DNA from: Sphingobium sp.
Lineage (GTDB): Bacteria; Pseudomonadota; Alphaproteobacteria; Sphingomonadales; Sphingomonadaceae
Assembly (NCBI GenBank): GCA_030148625.1
Contig: JASBTC010000172.1
Span: 1-18,464 of the forward strand
Reading direction: 5' to 3'
DNA length: 18,464 nucleotides
Below are positions 7,235 to 16,300 of this stretch, one piece after another. Numbering within the stretch: the stretch's first letter is position 1; the number at the start of each line of letters is the position of its first letter. The position numbers were made by a program, and so were the translations under genes. The notes beneath the pieces were generated by a model. It was not told the origin of the DNA. It made no database searches and saw only the letters and a program-made list of their open reading frames with translations.

Positions 7235-9291
7235 GGCGTGGAGAATCCCTTGCCCGCTGCCACCAGCCGTTCGAGCAGCGGCGCGGGTCGGAATTCCTCG
7301 CCATGTTCGGCATGGAGGGCGCGGAGCCGGTCGAGGATCTTTGGCAACCCCTCCAGTTCCGCCCAGAACATCGGCCCGCCGCGATAGGCGGGCCAGCCAT
7401 AGCCGGTGATCCAGACGGCATCGATGTCGGACGCGCGTGCCGCGATGCCCTCGTCGAGGATCTTCGCGCCTTCATTGACCATCGAATAGAGACAGCGTTC
7501 GACGATCTCCTGGTCGGAGACCGAACGACGGACAATGCCCTGCCGTGCCGCGAAATCGAGGATCACTGTCTCGGCCACGGGGGACGGCGTGCCTTTGCGC
7601 GCCGCGTCATAATCATAATAGCCGGCGTCGGTCTTCTGGCCGCGCCGGCCCATTTCGTTGAGAATCTCGCGCACGGTGGACGACGAAGACGTCTCGGGAT
7701 TCCAGCCCACATCCATGCCCGCCATGTCACGCATCTGGAACGGCCCCATCGGGAAACCGAAATCGTGGAGCACACGATCGACGTCCCAGGGCAAGGCGCC
7801 TTCCAGGATCAGCTTTTCCGCCTCGCGCTGGCGCTGCGCGAGCATGCGATTCCCGACGAAACCGAAGCAATTGCCGACGACCACGCCGACCTTGCCGATG
7901 CGTTTAGCGACCTGCATCGCCGTCGCGATCGCATCGGCACTGGTCTCGCGGCCGCGCACGATCTCGAGCAAACGCATGACGTTCGCCGGCGAGAAGAAAT
8001 GCAGGCCAATGACGTCGGCGGGGCGCGCCGTCGCGGCCGCGATTTCATCGAGATCGAGATAGGAGGTGTTCGACGCAAGGATCGCCCCCTGCTTCGCAAT
8101 CGCATCGAGCCGCGCGAACAGCGCGGTCTTGATGTCCATCTGTTCGAACACCGCCTCGATGATCAGGTCGCAATCGGCGAGGTCGGCCAGGTCGAGCGAC
8201 GGTGTGAGCAACGCCATGCGACCCGCGACATCTTCGGGCTTCAGCTTTCCCTTGCTCGCGCTGACATCATAGTTGCGGCGGATCACCCCAAGGCCGCGAT
8301 CGAGCGCGTCCTGCGCGGTCTCGACGATCGTCACCGGCAGGCCGGCATTGAGGAAATTCATCGCGATGCCGCCGCCCATCGTGCCCGCGCCGATCACGCC
8401 GACCCTGGCGACCGCCCGCACCGGCGTATCGGCATCGATGCCCGGCACCTTGGCGGCCTGGCGTTCGGCGAAGAAGACGTGCCGCTGCGCGGCGGATTGC
8501 GAACCGGCAAGCAGCCCCTCGAACAAACGGCGTTCCTTGCGCTTGCCGGCATCGAAATCCATGGAGACGGCCGCCTCGATGCAGCGGATGATCGCCTCGG
8601 GCGCATCGAAGCCGCGAAACTTGCGGGCATTGGCCTTGCGGAACGTGGCGAAGACCCCGGGATCGGCTTCGAGCGGAAGATCGCGGATCCGCCGCAACGG
8701 TCGCGCTTCGGCGACGACGGTCCTGGCCAATGCGATCGCGCCCGCGCGTAATCCGCCTTCATCGGCGAGCGCGTCGATCAGGCCGGTGTCGTGCGCCTCC
8801 CGCGCGGGAACCTGCCGGCCGCTGGTGATGATCTCGAGCGCCGCCTCGACGCCGACGATGCGCGGCAATCGCTGCGTACCGCCCGCACCCGGCAGCAGGC
8901 CGAGCTTCACTTCGGGCAGCCCGAGTTTGGCCGACGGCACAGCGATGCGATAATGTGCGACCAGCGCCAGTTCGAGCCCGCCGCCCAATGCCGTGCCGTG
9001 GAGTGCCGCGATCACGGGCTTCGACGCCGCTTCGACGACAGACTGCAACTCGACGAGAGTCGGGCTGACCGGCGGCTTGCCGAATTCGGTGATGTCGGCG
9101 CCGGCGAAGAAAGTGCGGCCTGCGCAGATCAGCACGATCGCGGTCACGTCCGGATCCGCGACCGCGCGTTCCACGCCATCACGAATGCCCGTGCGCACTT
9201 TTGCCGAGAGCGCGTTGACCGGCGGGGAATCGATCGTGACGACGGCAATGCCGTCTTCGAGCGCGTAATCGGTCACATCGTTCAACGTCAT
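7231..9291 (-). CDS. Bifunctional enoyl-CoA hydratase / 3-hydroxyacyl-CoA dehydrogenase (FadB/FadJ or peroxisomal MFE-1 type)
   Basis: 686 residues. The crotonase domain (about 1-180) has the oxyanion-hole segment 'CAGRTFFAGADITEF' and both hydratase glutamates, Glu107 in 'GGGLELAL' and Glu127 in 'LPEVKLGLLPGAGGTQRL'. The NAD-binding dehydrogenase domain begins near 295 with 'VGVIGAGTMGGGIA' and has the catalytic His431-Glu443 pair ('HFFSPANVMRLLE'). The C-terminal dehydrogenase domains follow from about 475 ('NCFGFVGNRML'). It should hydrate trans-2-enoyl-CoA and oxidise the (S)-3-hydroxyacyl-CoA to 3-ketoacyl-CoA in the cytoplasm. Its start overlaps the quinohaemoprotein stop by four bases (ATGA). 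No thiolase follows. In this operon it would process what the ACAD-type enzyme releases. Confidence 0.93.
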   Translation of the reverse strand: MTLNDVTDYALEDGIAVVTIDSPPVNALSAKVRTGIRDGVERAVADPDVTAIVLICAGRTFFAGADITEFGKPPVSPTLVELQSVVEAASKPVIAALHGTALGGGLELALVAHYRIAVPSAKLGLPEVKLGLLPGAGGTQRLPRIVGVEAALEIITSGRQVPAREAHDTGLIDALADEGGLRAGAIALARTVVAEARPLRRIRDLPLEADPGVFATFRKANARKFRGFDAPEAIIRCIEAAVSMDFDAGKRKERRLFEGLLAGSQSAAQRHVFFAERQAAKVPGIDADTPVRAVARVGVIGAGTMGGGIAMNFLNAGLPVTIVETAQDALDRGLGVIRRNYDVSASKGKLKPEDVAGRMALLTPSLDLADLADCDLIIEAVFEQMDIKTALFARLDAIAKQGAILASNTSYLDLDEIAAATARPADVIGLHFFSPANVMRLLEIVRGRETSADAIATAMQVAKRIGKVGVVVGNCFGFVGNRMLAQRQREAEKLILEGALPWDVDRVLHDFGFPMGPFQMRDMAGMDVGWNPETSSSSTVREILNEMGRRGQKTDAGYYDYDAARKGTPSPVAETVILDFAARQGIVRRSVSDQEIVERCLYSMVNEGAKILDEGIAARASDIDAVWITGYGWPAYRGGPMFWAELEGLPKILDRLRALHAEHGEEFRPAPLLERLVAAGKGFSTP

Positions 9292-11378
9292 CTGATTCCC
9301 TCTGATGCTCCGGTGGGGGCGGCTTGCGACGACGCCTTGCCGCTGATCGCGGCGCGTGCCTCGCTGCGGATGAAATGGCGCATGGTGTCGAGATCGGCCG
9401 GCGAGAATTCGGCGAATTTCGGCATGCCGTTGGGAACGAGCGCCCCCTCACTGACAACCGCGGCGAAGCTCCCGGCGTCGAGCGGCACTGGTGAGCTACG
9501 CAGATCGGGTGCCGCGCCGCCGGCCTTGAGGCCCGCGCCGTGGCACAGGCCGCAATGCGCGCCGACGAGCGCGCGGCCGCGCTCGACCTTGGCCGGATCG
9601 AGCTTGAAGGCGGGATCGTCCTGGAACGGCAGGCGCGTCATATCGGCGGCGGGCAGCTTCGCCTTGCCGCCCAGCGCGAAGGTGAGCACGCGGCGCTTCT
9701 GCTGGCGATAGTCCCAGCCGAGCCCCGGCCCCATTTCGGTGCTGGCCCGCCAGCTGGCGATCACGCTCACATATTGGACGCCGTCGACCTCATAGCTGAT
9801 CGGATGGGCGAGGATGCCGTTCTGTGCATCGAACGACCAGATCTTCCGGCCGGTCTTTGCGTCATAGGCCGCGAACTCGCCCTTCACATTGCCCTGGAAG
9901 ACGAGGTTGCCGGCGGTCGCCATCGTCCCGCCATTCTTGAAACCGGGAAGCGGGATCGACCAGGCCGGCTTCTGCTTCACCGGATCCCAGGCGAGCAGCG
10001 TGTTCGTGTTGCCGGGTTCGACCTTGCTGCCCGGCGGCGGCGCGCCGACGCCGTTGTTGATCACCTGGCCCGGCGCGAATTTCCACTGGCTGAGATCGCC
10101 GGGCGGATCGGCATAGATGCGCCCCTGTTCGATCGCATTGATATAGACGAGCCCGGTGTTCGGGCTGAACGCCATCGCCTCCACGCTGTGCGCGCCGACC
10201 GGCGAGGGAAAGACGGTGAAGGGCTTGCCGCCCGGATAGCGTGCCGCCGGATTCTCGACCGGGCGGCCGGTCTTGATATCGATGCGGTCGGCCCAGGTGA
10301 CGGTCTTCACGAATTTCTCGGCCGAGAGCAGCTTTCCGGTCTCGCGATCGATCACGTAGAAAAAGCCGTTCTTGGGCGCGTGCAGGATCACCGGCCGCGT
10401 CTTGCCGTCGATCGGCAGGTCCGCCAGCGTGATGTCCATCGCAGCGTTGTAGTCCCAAGTCTCGCCGGGATTGATCTGATAGTGCCAGACATATTTGCCG
10501 GTATCGGCGTCGAGCGCGACGATCGAGCAGACGAACAGATTGTCACCGCCGCCGGGGCTGCGGATCTTCTGGTTCCACGGCGTGCCGTTGCCCGTGCCGA
10601 TATAGATGCGGTTGAACTTGGGATCGAAGGTGATCGCGTTCCATGCGGTGCCACCGCCGCCATATTTCCACCACTCGCCCGTCCAGGTCTTGGCGGCCAT
10701 CGCCTGGGTCTCGTCCTCGAAGCCCTTCGCCGGATCGCCGGGCACGGTGTAGAAACGCCAGAGCTGCTTGCCCGTCTTCGCGTCATACGCCGTCACATAG
10801 CCGCGCACCGGGGCGAAATCGCCGCCACCATGGCCGATGATGACCTTGCCGTTGAAGAAGGTCGGCGGGCCAGAGATGTAGCGGCCGTCGTTCGCTTCGA
10901 TCGTCATCGCCGACCAGAGCGGCTTGCCGGTCTTCGCATCGAGCGCGATCAGCCGGCCATCGACGGTGCCCGTGTAGATGCGGCCGTCGCCATAGGCGAT
11001 GCCGCGAATGCCCCAGGCCGAGCGCAGCTTCTCGCCCGCCTTTTGCGGTGCTTCGGGATCGTAGCGCCAGAGCTCCGTGCCGCTTTTCGCATCGAGCGCA
11101 TGGACGATGCTGTGGCCGGCCGCGAAATAGTAGACGCCGTCGACCGCGATCGGCGCGGTCTGCGCGCTCGGCATCACATCGATGTCGTGAAACCAGGCGA
11201 GGCCGAGCTGTCCGACATTGCCGGCATCGATCTGCGTCAGCGGGCTGAAATGGCGTTCGGTATGATCGCCGCCATAGCCGGGCCAGTTCCTGCCGTCGCC
11301 GCCATTGTCAGCGGAATATCCGCTGCATGCCGCGATCAGCAACAGGCCGCACAGGGCCGCCAATCCACGCAGACCCAT
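9288..11378 (-). CDS. PQQ-dependent quinohaemoprotein alcohol dehydrogenase with C-terminal cytochrome c, lipoprotein
   Basis: 696 residues from the preferred start at 11378. A lipobox signal peptide ends at Cys18 ('GLLLIAAC'), followed by an eight-bladed PQQ propeller with the tryptophan-docking repeats 'ALDAKSGTELWRYDPE', 'ALDAKTGKPLW', 'AYDAKTGKQLWRFYTVPGDP' and 'AYDAKTGRKIW'. The catalytic region 'PGETWDYNAAMDI' is present. A cytochrome c domain has CGLCH at 609-613 and a likely Met652 axial ligand ('PNGMPKF'). Type II enzymes of this kind oxidise primary or secondary alcohols and pass electrons to the respiratory chain. Oddities: the vicinal Cys-Cys typical of the family is absent ('WGIRGIAYGDG'), and the calcium-ligand Glu site reads 'GHGGGDFAPVRGY'. 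The residue two after the catalytic Asp is Asn, not the Asp of lanthanide enzymes. Confidence 0.9.
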   Translation of the reverse strand: MGLRGLAALCGLLLIAACSGYSADNGGDGRNWPGYGGDHTERHFSPLTQIDAGNVGQLGLAWFHDIDVMPSAQTAPIAVDGVYYFAAGHSIVHALDAKSGTELWRYDPEAPQKAGEKLRSAWGIRGIAYGDGRIYTGTVDGRLIALDAKTGKPLWSAMTIEANDGRYISGPPTFFNGKVIIGHGGGDFAPVRGYVTAYDAKTGKQLWRFYTVPGDPAKGFEDETQAMAAKTWTGEWWKYGGGGTAWNAITFDPKFNRIYIGTGNGTPWNQKIRSPGGGDNLFVCSIVALDADTGKYVWHYQINPGETWDYNAAMDITLADLPIDGKTRPVILHAPKNGFFYVIDRETGKLLSAEKFVKTVTWADRIDIKTGRPVENPAARYPGGKPFTVFPSPVGAHSVEAMAFSPNTGLVYINAIEQGRIYADPPGDLSQWKFAPGQVINNGVGAPPPGSKVEPGNTNTLLAWDPVKQKPAWSIPLPGFKNGGTMATAGNLVFQGNVKGEFAAYDAKTGRKIWSFDAQNGILAHPISYEVDGVQYVSVIASWRASTEMGPGLGWDYRQQKRRVLTFALGGKAKLPAADMTRLPFQDDPAFKLDPAKVERGRALVGAHCGLCHGAGLKAGGAAPDLRSSPVPLDAGSFAAVVSEGALVPNGMPKFAEFSPADLDTMRHFIRSEARAAISGKASSQAAPTGASEGIR

Positions 11379-11383
11379 CGCCT

Positions 11384-12931
11384 TCATCCTCCTATCGTCC
11401 GGCCGGTCGGCCAGAAGCGCTGCTTGAGCGCGCGCTTGTTGACCTTGCCCATCGCGTTGCGACCGATATCGTCGACGAATTCATAGGAGCGCGGGCATTT
11501 ATAGCCGGCGATCCGTTCGCGGCAGAAAGCGTTGAGCGCCTCCGGCGTCGGCGGCGAGGCTGGATCGGCGGCAATGACGAGCGCCTTGGCTTCCTCCCCC
11601 ATTTCCGCATTGGGCGCGCCGATCACCGCGACGTCGGCGACGCCGGGATGCTGGAGCAGCACATGCTCGGCTTCGGCCGGATAGATATTGACCCCGCCCG
11701 AGACGATCATGTCGGAGATGCGATCGGTGATGAAGACATAGCCTTCATCGTCGACATAACCCATCTCGCCGAGGGTGAAGACGCCGGGGGAGACATGCGC
11801 CGCCGCCGTCTTCTCCGCATCATTGTGATAGACGATGCCGCGCCCGGTGGTGTCGCGGAAGAAGAGCTGGCCGACTTCGCCGGTGCCGAGCTCGCTGCCG
11901 TCCTCGCCCAGGATCACCGCCTCGAAGGGGGAAACCGCCTTGCCGACCGAACCCGGTTTCCGCAGCCATTCGGGCGAGGTGATCATCGTCGTGGTGCCGG
12001 ATTCGGTGCCGCCATAGGCCTCGACCAGCACCGGCCCGAACCAGTCGATCATGCGCTGCTTCACGTCGCGCGGGCAGGCCGCGCCGGTATGCGCCAGCCG
12101 CTTCATCGACGAGAGGTCGTAACGCGCGCGGATATCGTCGGGCAGCGACAGCAGCCGCTGGAAATGCGTCGGCACCATCACGCAGCCGGCGATGGCTTCG
12201 CGTTCGATCGTCGCGAGCACGGTCTGGGGATCGAAATGCTCGACCGTCACCAGCGGCGTGCCGCCGATCACCGCGCGGACCGAAGTGAGCGGGCCGGTGT
12301 GATAAAGCGGCCCCACCGCCATCGACGGACCATCGGGCAGCGCGGCAGCGCGCGCGCGCATGATTTGCGCATAGTCCGCGATGGTCTCGGCCGGCGGAAA
12401 ATAGCTGGGCGGCGTGTCGGTGCCCTTGGGCTTGCCCGTGGTGCCCGAGGTATAGTGGAGATGCGGTGCGGGCGTCATGTCGCTTGGCGGCTCGGCATCG
12501 GAGGCAGCGGCCAGCCAGTCATCCCAGCCCATCACGCCTTCACGCGATGGAGACCGCCAGGCGATCACCGTCGAGACCCCCGCCTCGCGCGCGGCCTCGA
12601 TCGCCTTGTCGAGCGTTTCGGGGCCACAGAACAGCGCGCTCGCCTGAGAGTCGGAGAGGATATAGGCAAGCTCGCCTGCGGTCAGATGGAAGCTTGCGGG
12701 CACGGTCGAGATGCCGCCGAGCAGGCCCGCGACATAAGCGATCACGGGTTCGGCGGCGTTGGGCGCGAACACCGCGACGCGGCGTACGCGATCGAAGGGC
12801 AGCGCCAGCATCGCATTGACCGCGCGGTTCATCACCGCATCCAGTTCCGCCCAGTTCAGGCGCATCCGCTCGTCGGCAAGGGCGAGCCGGTCGCGCCGTT
12901 CGGCGCTCATGTCATGGATCAACAGCGACAT
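11384..12931 (-). CDS. AMP-dependent acyl-CoA synthetase/ligase (fatty-acyl or 4-coumarate-CoA ligase type)
   Basis: 515 residues. The adenylate-forming signatures are in order: P-loop 'YTSGTTGKPKG' (160-170), 'YGGTE' (306-310), the ATP/ribose motif 'GYVDDEGYVFITDR' (391-404), the hinge region 'SDMIVSGGVNIYPAE' and the C-terminal catalytic lysine in 'NAMGKVNK' (Lys496). The enzyme should activate a carboxylic acid to its CoA thioester through an acyl-AMP, in the cytoplasm. The frame is open far upstream to 13237, but that extension lies inside the transporter gene. The ATG at 12931 overlaps the transporter stop (TGATG) and begins a normal N-terminus. Next to a transporter and ahead of CoA-dependent enzymes, it probably activates the imported acid. 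It occupies the position of LvaE in the P. putida levulinate pathway by analogy. Confidence 0.92.
   Translation of the reverse strand: MSLLIHDMSAERRDRLALADERMRLNWAELDAVMNRAVNAMLALPFDRVRRVAVFAPNAAEPVIAYVAGLLGGISTVPASFHLTAGELAYILSDSQASALFCGPETLDKAIEAAREAGVSTVIAWRSPSREGVMGWDDWLAAASDAEPPSDMTPAPHLHYTSGTTGKPKGTDTPPSYFPPAETIADYAQIMRARAAALPDGPSMAVGPLYHTGPLTSVRAVIGGTPLVTVEHFDPQTVLATIEREAIAGCVMVPTHFQRLLSLPDDIRARYDLSSMKRLAHTGAACPRDVKQRMIDWFGPVLVEAYGGTESGTTTMITSPEWLRKPGSVGKAVSPFEAVILGEDGSELGTGEVGQLFFRDTTGRGIVYHNDAEKTAAAHVSPGVFTLGEMGYVDDEGYVFITDRISDMIVSGGVNIYPAEAEHVLLQHPGVADVAVIGAPNAEMGEEAKALVIAADPASPPTPEALNAFCRERIAGYKCPRSYEFVDDIGRNAMGKVNKRALKQRFWPTGRTIGG
11388..11393 (-). promoter_or_regulatory. Shine-Dalgarno deciding the quinohaemoprotein dehydrogenase start
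   Basis: AGGAGG on the minus strand touches the ATG at 11387 with no spacer, but lies nine bases before the in-frame ATG at 11378. The latter is therefore the better start, and the ligase stop codon (11386-11384) falls between the motif and the start. Confidence 0.65.
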
Positions 12932-14277
12932 CAGCCCCGGCCCTCCGCGCGTTCGATTGCCGGCCCGAGATAAAGCAGCGCCATCCGCATCGTCAGGAAC
13001 GCGATTCCGTAGCAGCCGACGACGACGATCATCATCGACGTGCCGATCCGCGCATCCGACGCGAAGACGAAGGTGGTCAGCGCGCCGACCAGCGCCGGAC
13101 CGGCGCCCAGGCCGAGCATGGTGAAACAGAACAGAAAGCCCGCGATCAGCTTGCCGCGCACCCGATTGGGCGCAAGCAGCGAAACCACCGACGATGCGTA
13201 GACCATGAACGGCACGGTCGCGAACTGCACGACGCAATAACAGGCCAGGAAGATATAGGGGCTGCCGGTGATGAACAGCATCACAGCGGCAGGCGCGATG
13301 ACGAGCAGCAGCCAGGAATAGACGCGCAGATGCGCATCCTTCATCCCCCGCTTGGCGAAGAAATGATCGACCACCGCGCCGGTGACGAGCAGCGATGCGC
13401 CGCCGATCAGGTTCAATATGCTGACGGGAAGGCCATATTGCAGTGGCGTCCAGCCGAATGCGCGCGTCAGATAGGTCGGCACCCAGTTGGTGAGCGTGTA
13501 GCCGCAGATCGCGAGCGACGAGAAGCTGAGCAGCATCAGCACCATCAATGCCCGGTGGGTGCGGAGGAATTCGCCGAGCAGCGCCCAGTCGGACTGGGCC
13601 GCCATCTGGGCGGCGGTCGCCGGATTGCGGCGGGCGGGTTCGCGGAAGGTGAAGAGCAGCAGCGCAAGAATGAAACCGGGCAGGCCGACCATCGCGAAGA
13701 CGATCTGCCAGGGTTCGGCATAGCCGAGCAAAGGCAGGTTGGTGCCGTGCAACGTCGCGGCATAGGCGATGGCGATGCCGCCGAGCGCGAAGGCGGCGGC
13801 GGATCCGGCCTTGCCCCCCATCTGGAAAGTCGAGGTCGCGAGCGTCAGCCGCTCACGCGGGAATTCGTCGGCAAGCAGCGAATAGGCGGCGGGCAACAAG
13901 GCCGCTTCACCGATGCCGACACAGATCCGTGCGATCAGCAGATGGGCAAAGCTGTCCGCCATGCCCGATGCGACCGTCGCCGTCGCCCAGAGCAGCACGC
14001 CGCCCAGGATGATCCAGCGCCGGGTGAAGCGATCGACCGCCCAGCCGAGCGGCAGGCCGAATATCGAATAGGCGATGGCAAAAGCGGTTCCGGTGAGCAG
14101 CCCGATCTGGAAGTCGCTGACGCCCAGATCGGCCTTGATCGGGATCACCAGCATGCTGATGATCAGCCGGTCGAGCCAGGAGAAGACGTAGAGCGTGAAC
14201 AGCACCGCGACCATCCACCAGCTGCGGAAGGGCACAGCGATGTTCGGGGCTGTCGCGGTCGGTTGCTCGGTCGCCAT
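12931..14277 (-). CDS. Major facilitator superfamily transporter
   Basis: 448 residues with about twelve hydrophobic segments, the first near 22-46 ('VAVLFTLYVFSWLDRLIIS'). The MFS motif A 'GWAVDRFTRR' is at 78-87, and 'RICVGIGEAALLPAAYSLLADEFP' follows. The overall pattern resembles the spinster-type and hydroxy/carboxylate transporters common in sphingomonads. It lies in the inner membrane and probably takes up an organic acid, since the next gene is an acyl-CoA ligase. The frame can be read from a TTG at 14280, but the ATG at 14277 has a GGAGGAG element at good spacing. It begins 23 nt after the ACAD stop. The substrate cannot be read from the sequence. Confidence 0.9.
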   Translation of the reverse strand: MATEQPTATAPNIAVPFRSWWMVAVLFTLYVFSWLDRLIISMLVIPIKADLGVSDFQIGLLTGTAFAIAYSIFGLPLGWAVDRFTRRWIILGGVLLWATATVASGMADSFAHLLIARICVGIGEAALLPAAYSLLADEFPRERLTLATSTFQMGGKAGSAAAFALGGIAIAYAATLHGTNLPLLGYAEPWQIVFAMVGLPGFILALLLFTFREPARRNPATAAQMAAQSDWALLGEFLRTHRALMVLMLLSFSSLAICGYTLTNWVPTYLTRAFGWTPLQYGLPVSILNLIGGASLLVTGAVVDHFFAKRGMKDAHLRVYSWLLLVIAPAAVMLFITGSPYIFLACYCVVQFATVPFMVYASSVVSLLAPNRVRGKLIAGFLFCFTMLGLGAGPALVGALTTFVFASDARIGTSMMIVVVGCYGIAFLTMRMALLYLGPAIERAEGRG

Positions 14278-14300
14278 CAACTCTCTCCTCCCCCGCCCGC

Positions 14301-15527
14301 TCAGCGCAACGGCCGGCTCGAATATTCGGCGACCTTCATCTTGCCGAGCTGCGCCATGTGCACTTCCTCGGGTCCGTCGGTCAGGCGCACGAAACGATTG
14401 ACCAGGAAGAGCTGGGCGATCGGCGTGTCGCCGCTGACCCCCATCGCGCCATGCGCCTGGAGCGCGCGATCACCGACGGTCTGCGCCATGGTCGGCGCGA
14501 CGATCTTGATCGCGGCGATCAGATCCTTGGCGACCTTGTTGCCATAGCGGTCCATCGCGTCTGCAGCCTTCAACGTCAGCAGCCGCGCCTGTTCGATCTC
14601 GCAGAAGGAACGCGCGATATCCTGGCGGATGCTGCTCTGTTCGGAGAGCTTGCGGCCGAATGCGACGCGGCTTTCGACACGATGCGCCATATATTCGAGC
14701 ATGCGCTGCGCCTGTCCGATCGAGCGCATGCAATGATGGATGCGGCCGGGCCCAAGCCGGCCCTGCGCGATCTCGAAACCGCGGCCTTCGCCGAGCAACA
14801 GATTCTCCCTGGGCACGCGGACGTCGTTGAAGCGCAGTTCGGCATGGCCGCCCGGCGAATGAACGGTGCCGAACACGCTCAAGGGGCGCACCACTTCGAT
14901 GCCCGGCGTGTCGCGCGGGATCAGGATCTGCGAGAAACGCTGGTGGCGTGGCGCATCGTCCGAGGTCTTGCCGAGCAGGATCAGGATCCCGCAGCGCGGA
15001 TCGAGCGCGCCCGAAATCCACCATTTGCGGCCGTTGATCACATAATCGTCGCCATCGGCGCGGATCGTGGTCTCGATATTGGTCGCATCGGACGACGCCA
15101 CCTGCGGCTCGGTCATGACATAGGCGGAGCGGATCTCGCCGGCGAGCAACGGCTTCAACCAACGTTCCTGCTGTTCGGGCGTGCCGTATTTCGCCAGCAC
15201 TTCCATATTGCCGGTGTCGGGCGCGTTGCAGTTGAAGAATTCCGACGCCCAGCTCACCCGGCCCATCGCCTCGGCCAGCGGCGCATATTCGAGATTGGTG
15301 AGGCCGGGGCTCCATGCGCCATATTCGTGCGGCAGGAACAGGTTCCACAGCCCCGCCTCGCGCGCCTTGGCCTTGATCGCATCGGTGCCCGGCCAGACCT
15401 TCCAGAGATTATTCTGGTCGTGGATGAACGCGCTGCGCTCCGCCTCGATCGGATAGACATGTTCGTCCATGAAGCTCTCGACCTGGGCGAGCAGCGCCTT
15501 CACCTTGTCCGAATATTCGAAATTCAT
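14301..15527 (-). CDS. ACAD10/ACAD11-type acyl-CoA dehydrogenase (LvaC-like)
   Basis: 408 residues. Unlike the pair at 1143-3451, this protein has the signatures of the ACAD10/ACAD11 branch: '[15 protein letters not shown]' (138-152), '[13 protein letters not shown]' (165-177), 'RPLSVFG' (214-220), '[23 protein letters not shown]' split over 247-268, and 'DGPEEVH' (384-390). In mammals these domains are fused to an APH-fold kinase; here the kinase is a separate gene two places upstream. Related enzymes remove phosphate from 4-phosphoacyl-CoA during 4-hydroxy acid breakdown. Ordinary acyl-CoA dehydrogenation remains possible. The chosen ATG at 15527 has GGAG seven bases upstream; the longer frame to 15935 runs through the SDR gene. 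It starts 20 nt after the SDR stop. Confidence 0.88.
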   Translation of the reverse strand: MNFEYSDKVKALLAQVESFMDEHVYPIEAERSAFIHDQNNLWKVWPGTDAIKAKAREAGLWNLFLPHEYGAWSPGLTNLEYAPLAEAMGRVSWASEFFNCNAPDTGNMEVLAKYGTPEQQERWLKPLLAGEIRSAYVMTEPQVASSDATNIETTIRADGDDYVINGRKWWISGALDPRCGILILLGKTSDDAPRHQRFSQILIPRDTPGIEVVRPLSVFGTVHSPGGHAELRFNDVRVPRENLLLGEGRGFEIAQGRLGPGRIHHCMRSIGQAQRMLEYMAHRVESRVAFGRKLSEQSSIRQDIARSFCEIEQARLLTLKAADAMDRYGNKVAKDLIAAIKIVAPTMAQTVGDRALQAHGAMGVSGDTPIAQLFLVNRFVRLTDGPEEVHMAQLGKMKVAEYSSRPLR

Positions 15528-15547
15528 CTGCGGTCTCCGATTGGGCG

Positions 15548-16282
15548 CTAAAGCGTGAGGCCGCCATCGACGAGGATCGTCTGGCCGGTGACATAGGCGG
15601 CGAGCGGCGAGGCCAGGAACAGGGCGACGCCCGCCATGTCCTCGGTCGTGCCGAACCGGCCGAGCGGCATCTTGGCGAGCGCCTTTTCGCGGCGGTCTGG
15701 ATGATCCATCGTCACCTTGGTGAGCTTGGTCTCGACCAGCGACGGCGCGAGGCCGTTGACGCGGATACCCTCGGGCGCCCAGGCCTGCGCCAGCGTGCGG
15801 GTGAGATTGACCGCCCCCGCCTTCGACGCGGCATAGGCCGGATTGCCGAGCGTCGCGCGGAAACCGGCGACCGAGTTCACCACGACGATACTGCCCTGCG
15901 TCGCCGCCAGCATCGGCTTGAAACGCTCCGAACAATGCATGACGCTGTCGAGGTTGATCGCCATGACCTTGTCCCAGCCGGCGCGCTCGAATTCCTGGCG
16001 GCGATAGAGCACCGCGCCCTGCGAGAGGACGAGGATGTCGAGCCCGTCGAACGGCGCAGGCGCCGCCGCGATCGCATCGGGATCCGAAACGTCGACGCTA
16101 TCGTAACCGAGGCCCGTCAGGTCCGACCCCTCATCGGCGGAATAGTCGGCCGCGCTCGCCCGGGTGCCCCAGACATGGACGTCCGCACCACGCATGCGAA
16201 AGGCGTGCGCGATACCGTTGCCGATCCCGCTCGACCCGCCGACGACCAGGACCGATTTTCCGGTGAAATCGAGCTCGTTCAT
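15548..16282 (-). CDS. Short-chain dehydrogenase/reductase (SDR) family oxidoreductase
   Basis: 244 residues, the usual length for classical SDRs. The nucleotide-binding motif is 'VGGSSGIG' (14-21). The catalytic set is Asn110 ('INLDSV'), Ser137 ('NSVAG'), Tyr150 and Lys154 ('PAYAASKAG'). The C-terminal '[10 protein letters not shown]' is typical. The structural NNAG motif is replaced by 'LSQGA' (86-90), a mild departure. It interconverts a hydroxyl and a keto group with NAD(P)H in the cytoplasm. It lies between the kinase and the ACAD genes, gaps of 18 and 20 nt, as LvaD accompanies LvaA and LvaC in the P. putida levulinate cluster. It may reduce a 4-keto acid or oxidise a hydroxyacyl intermediate; which cannot be told. 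Confidence 0.9.
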   Translation of the reverse strand: MNELDFTGKSVLVVGGSSGIGNGIAHAFRMRGADVHVWGTRASAADYSADEGSDLTGLGYDSVDVSDPDAIAAAPAPFDGLDILVLSQGAVLYRRQEFERAGWDKVMAINLDSVMHCSERFKPMLAATQGSIVVVNSVAGFRATLGNPAYAASKAGAVNLTRTLAQAWAPEGIRVNGLAPSLVETKLTKVTMDHPDRREKALAKMPLGRFGTTEDMAGVALFLASPLAAYVTGQTILVDGGLTL

Positions 16283-16300
16283 TCTGTCATTGCCCTTTTG

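Noticed and set aside
6994..8751. A 585-codon plus-strand open frame opposite the fused hydratase/dehydrogenase
   Set aside because: Same reason: an antisense shadow with Arg/His/Asp-rich composition and no family motif.
9288..11378. Lanthanide-dependent (XoxF/PedH-like) PQQ dehydrogenase
   Set aside because: The extra Asp two positions after the catalytic Asp, which marks lanthanide enzymes, is Asn here.
9540..11486. A 648-codon open frame on the plus strand opposite the quinohaemoprotein dehydrogenase
   Set aside because: It is an antisense shadow of a clear PQQ dehydrogenase gene, has a low-complexity Arg/Asp/Ala-rich translation with no recognisable domain, and is expected in high-GC DNA.
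12932..13237. N-terminal extension of the acyl-CoA ligase frame
   Set aside because: It lies inside the transporter gene in another frame, its sequence is Arg-rich and unlike ligases, and a normal start exists at 12931.
15528..15935. N-terminal extension of the ACAD10/11-type frame
   Set aside because: It overlaps the SDR gene fully and its translation is the shifted SDR sequence. The ATG at 15527 has a ribosome binding site.
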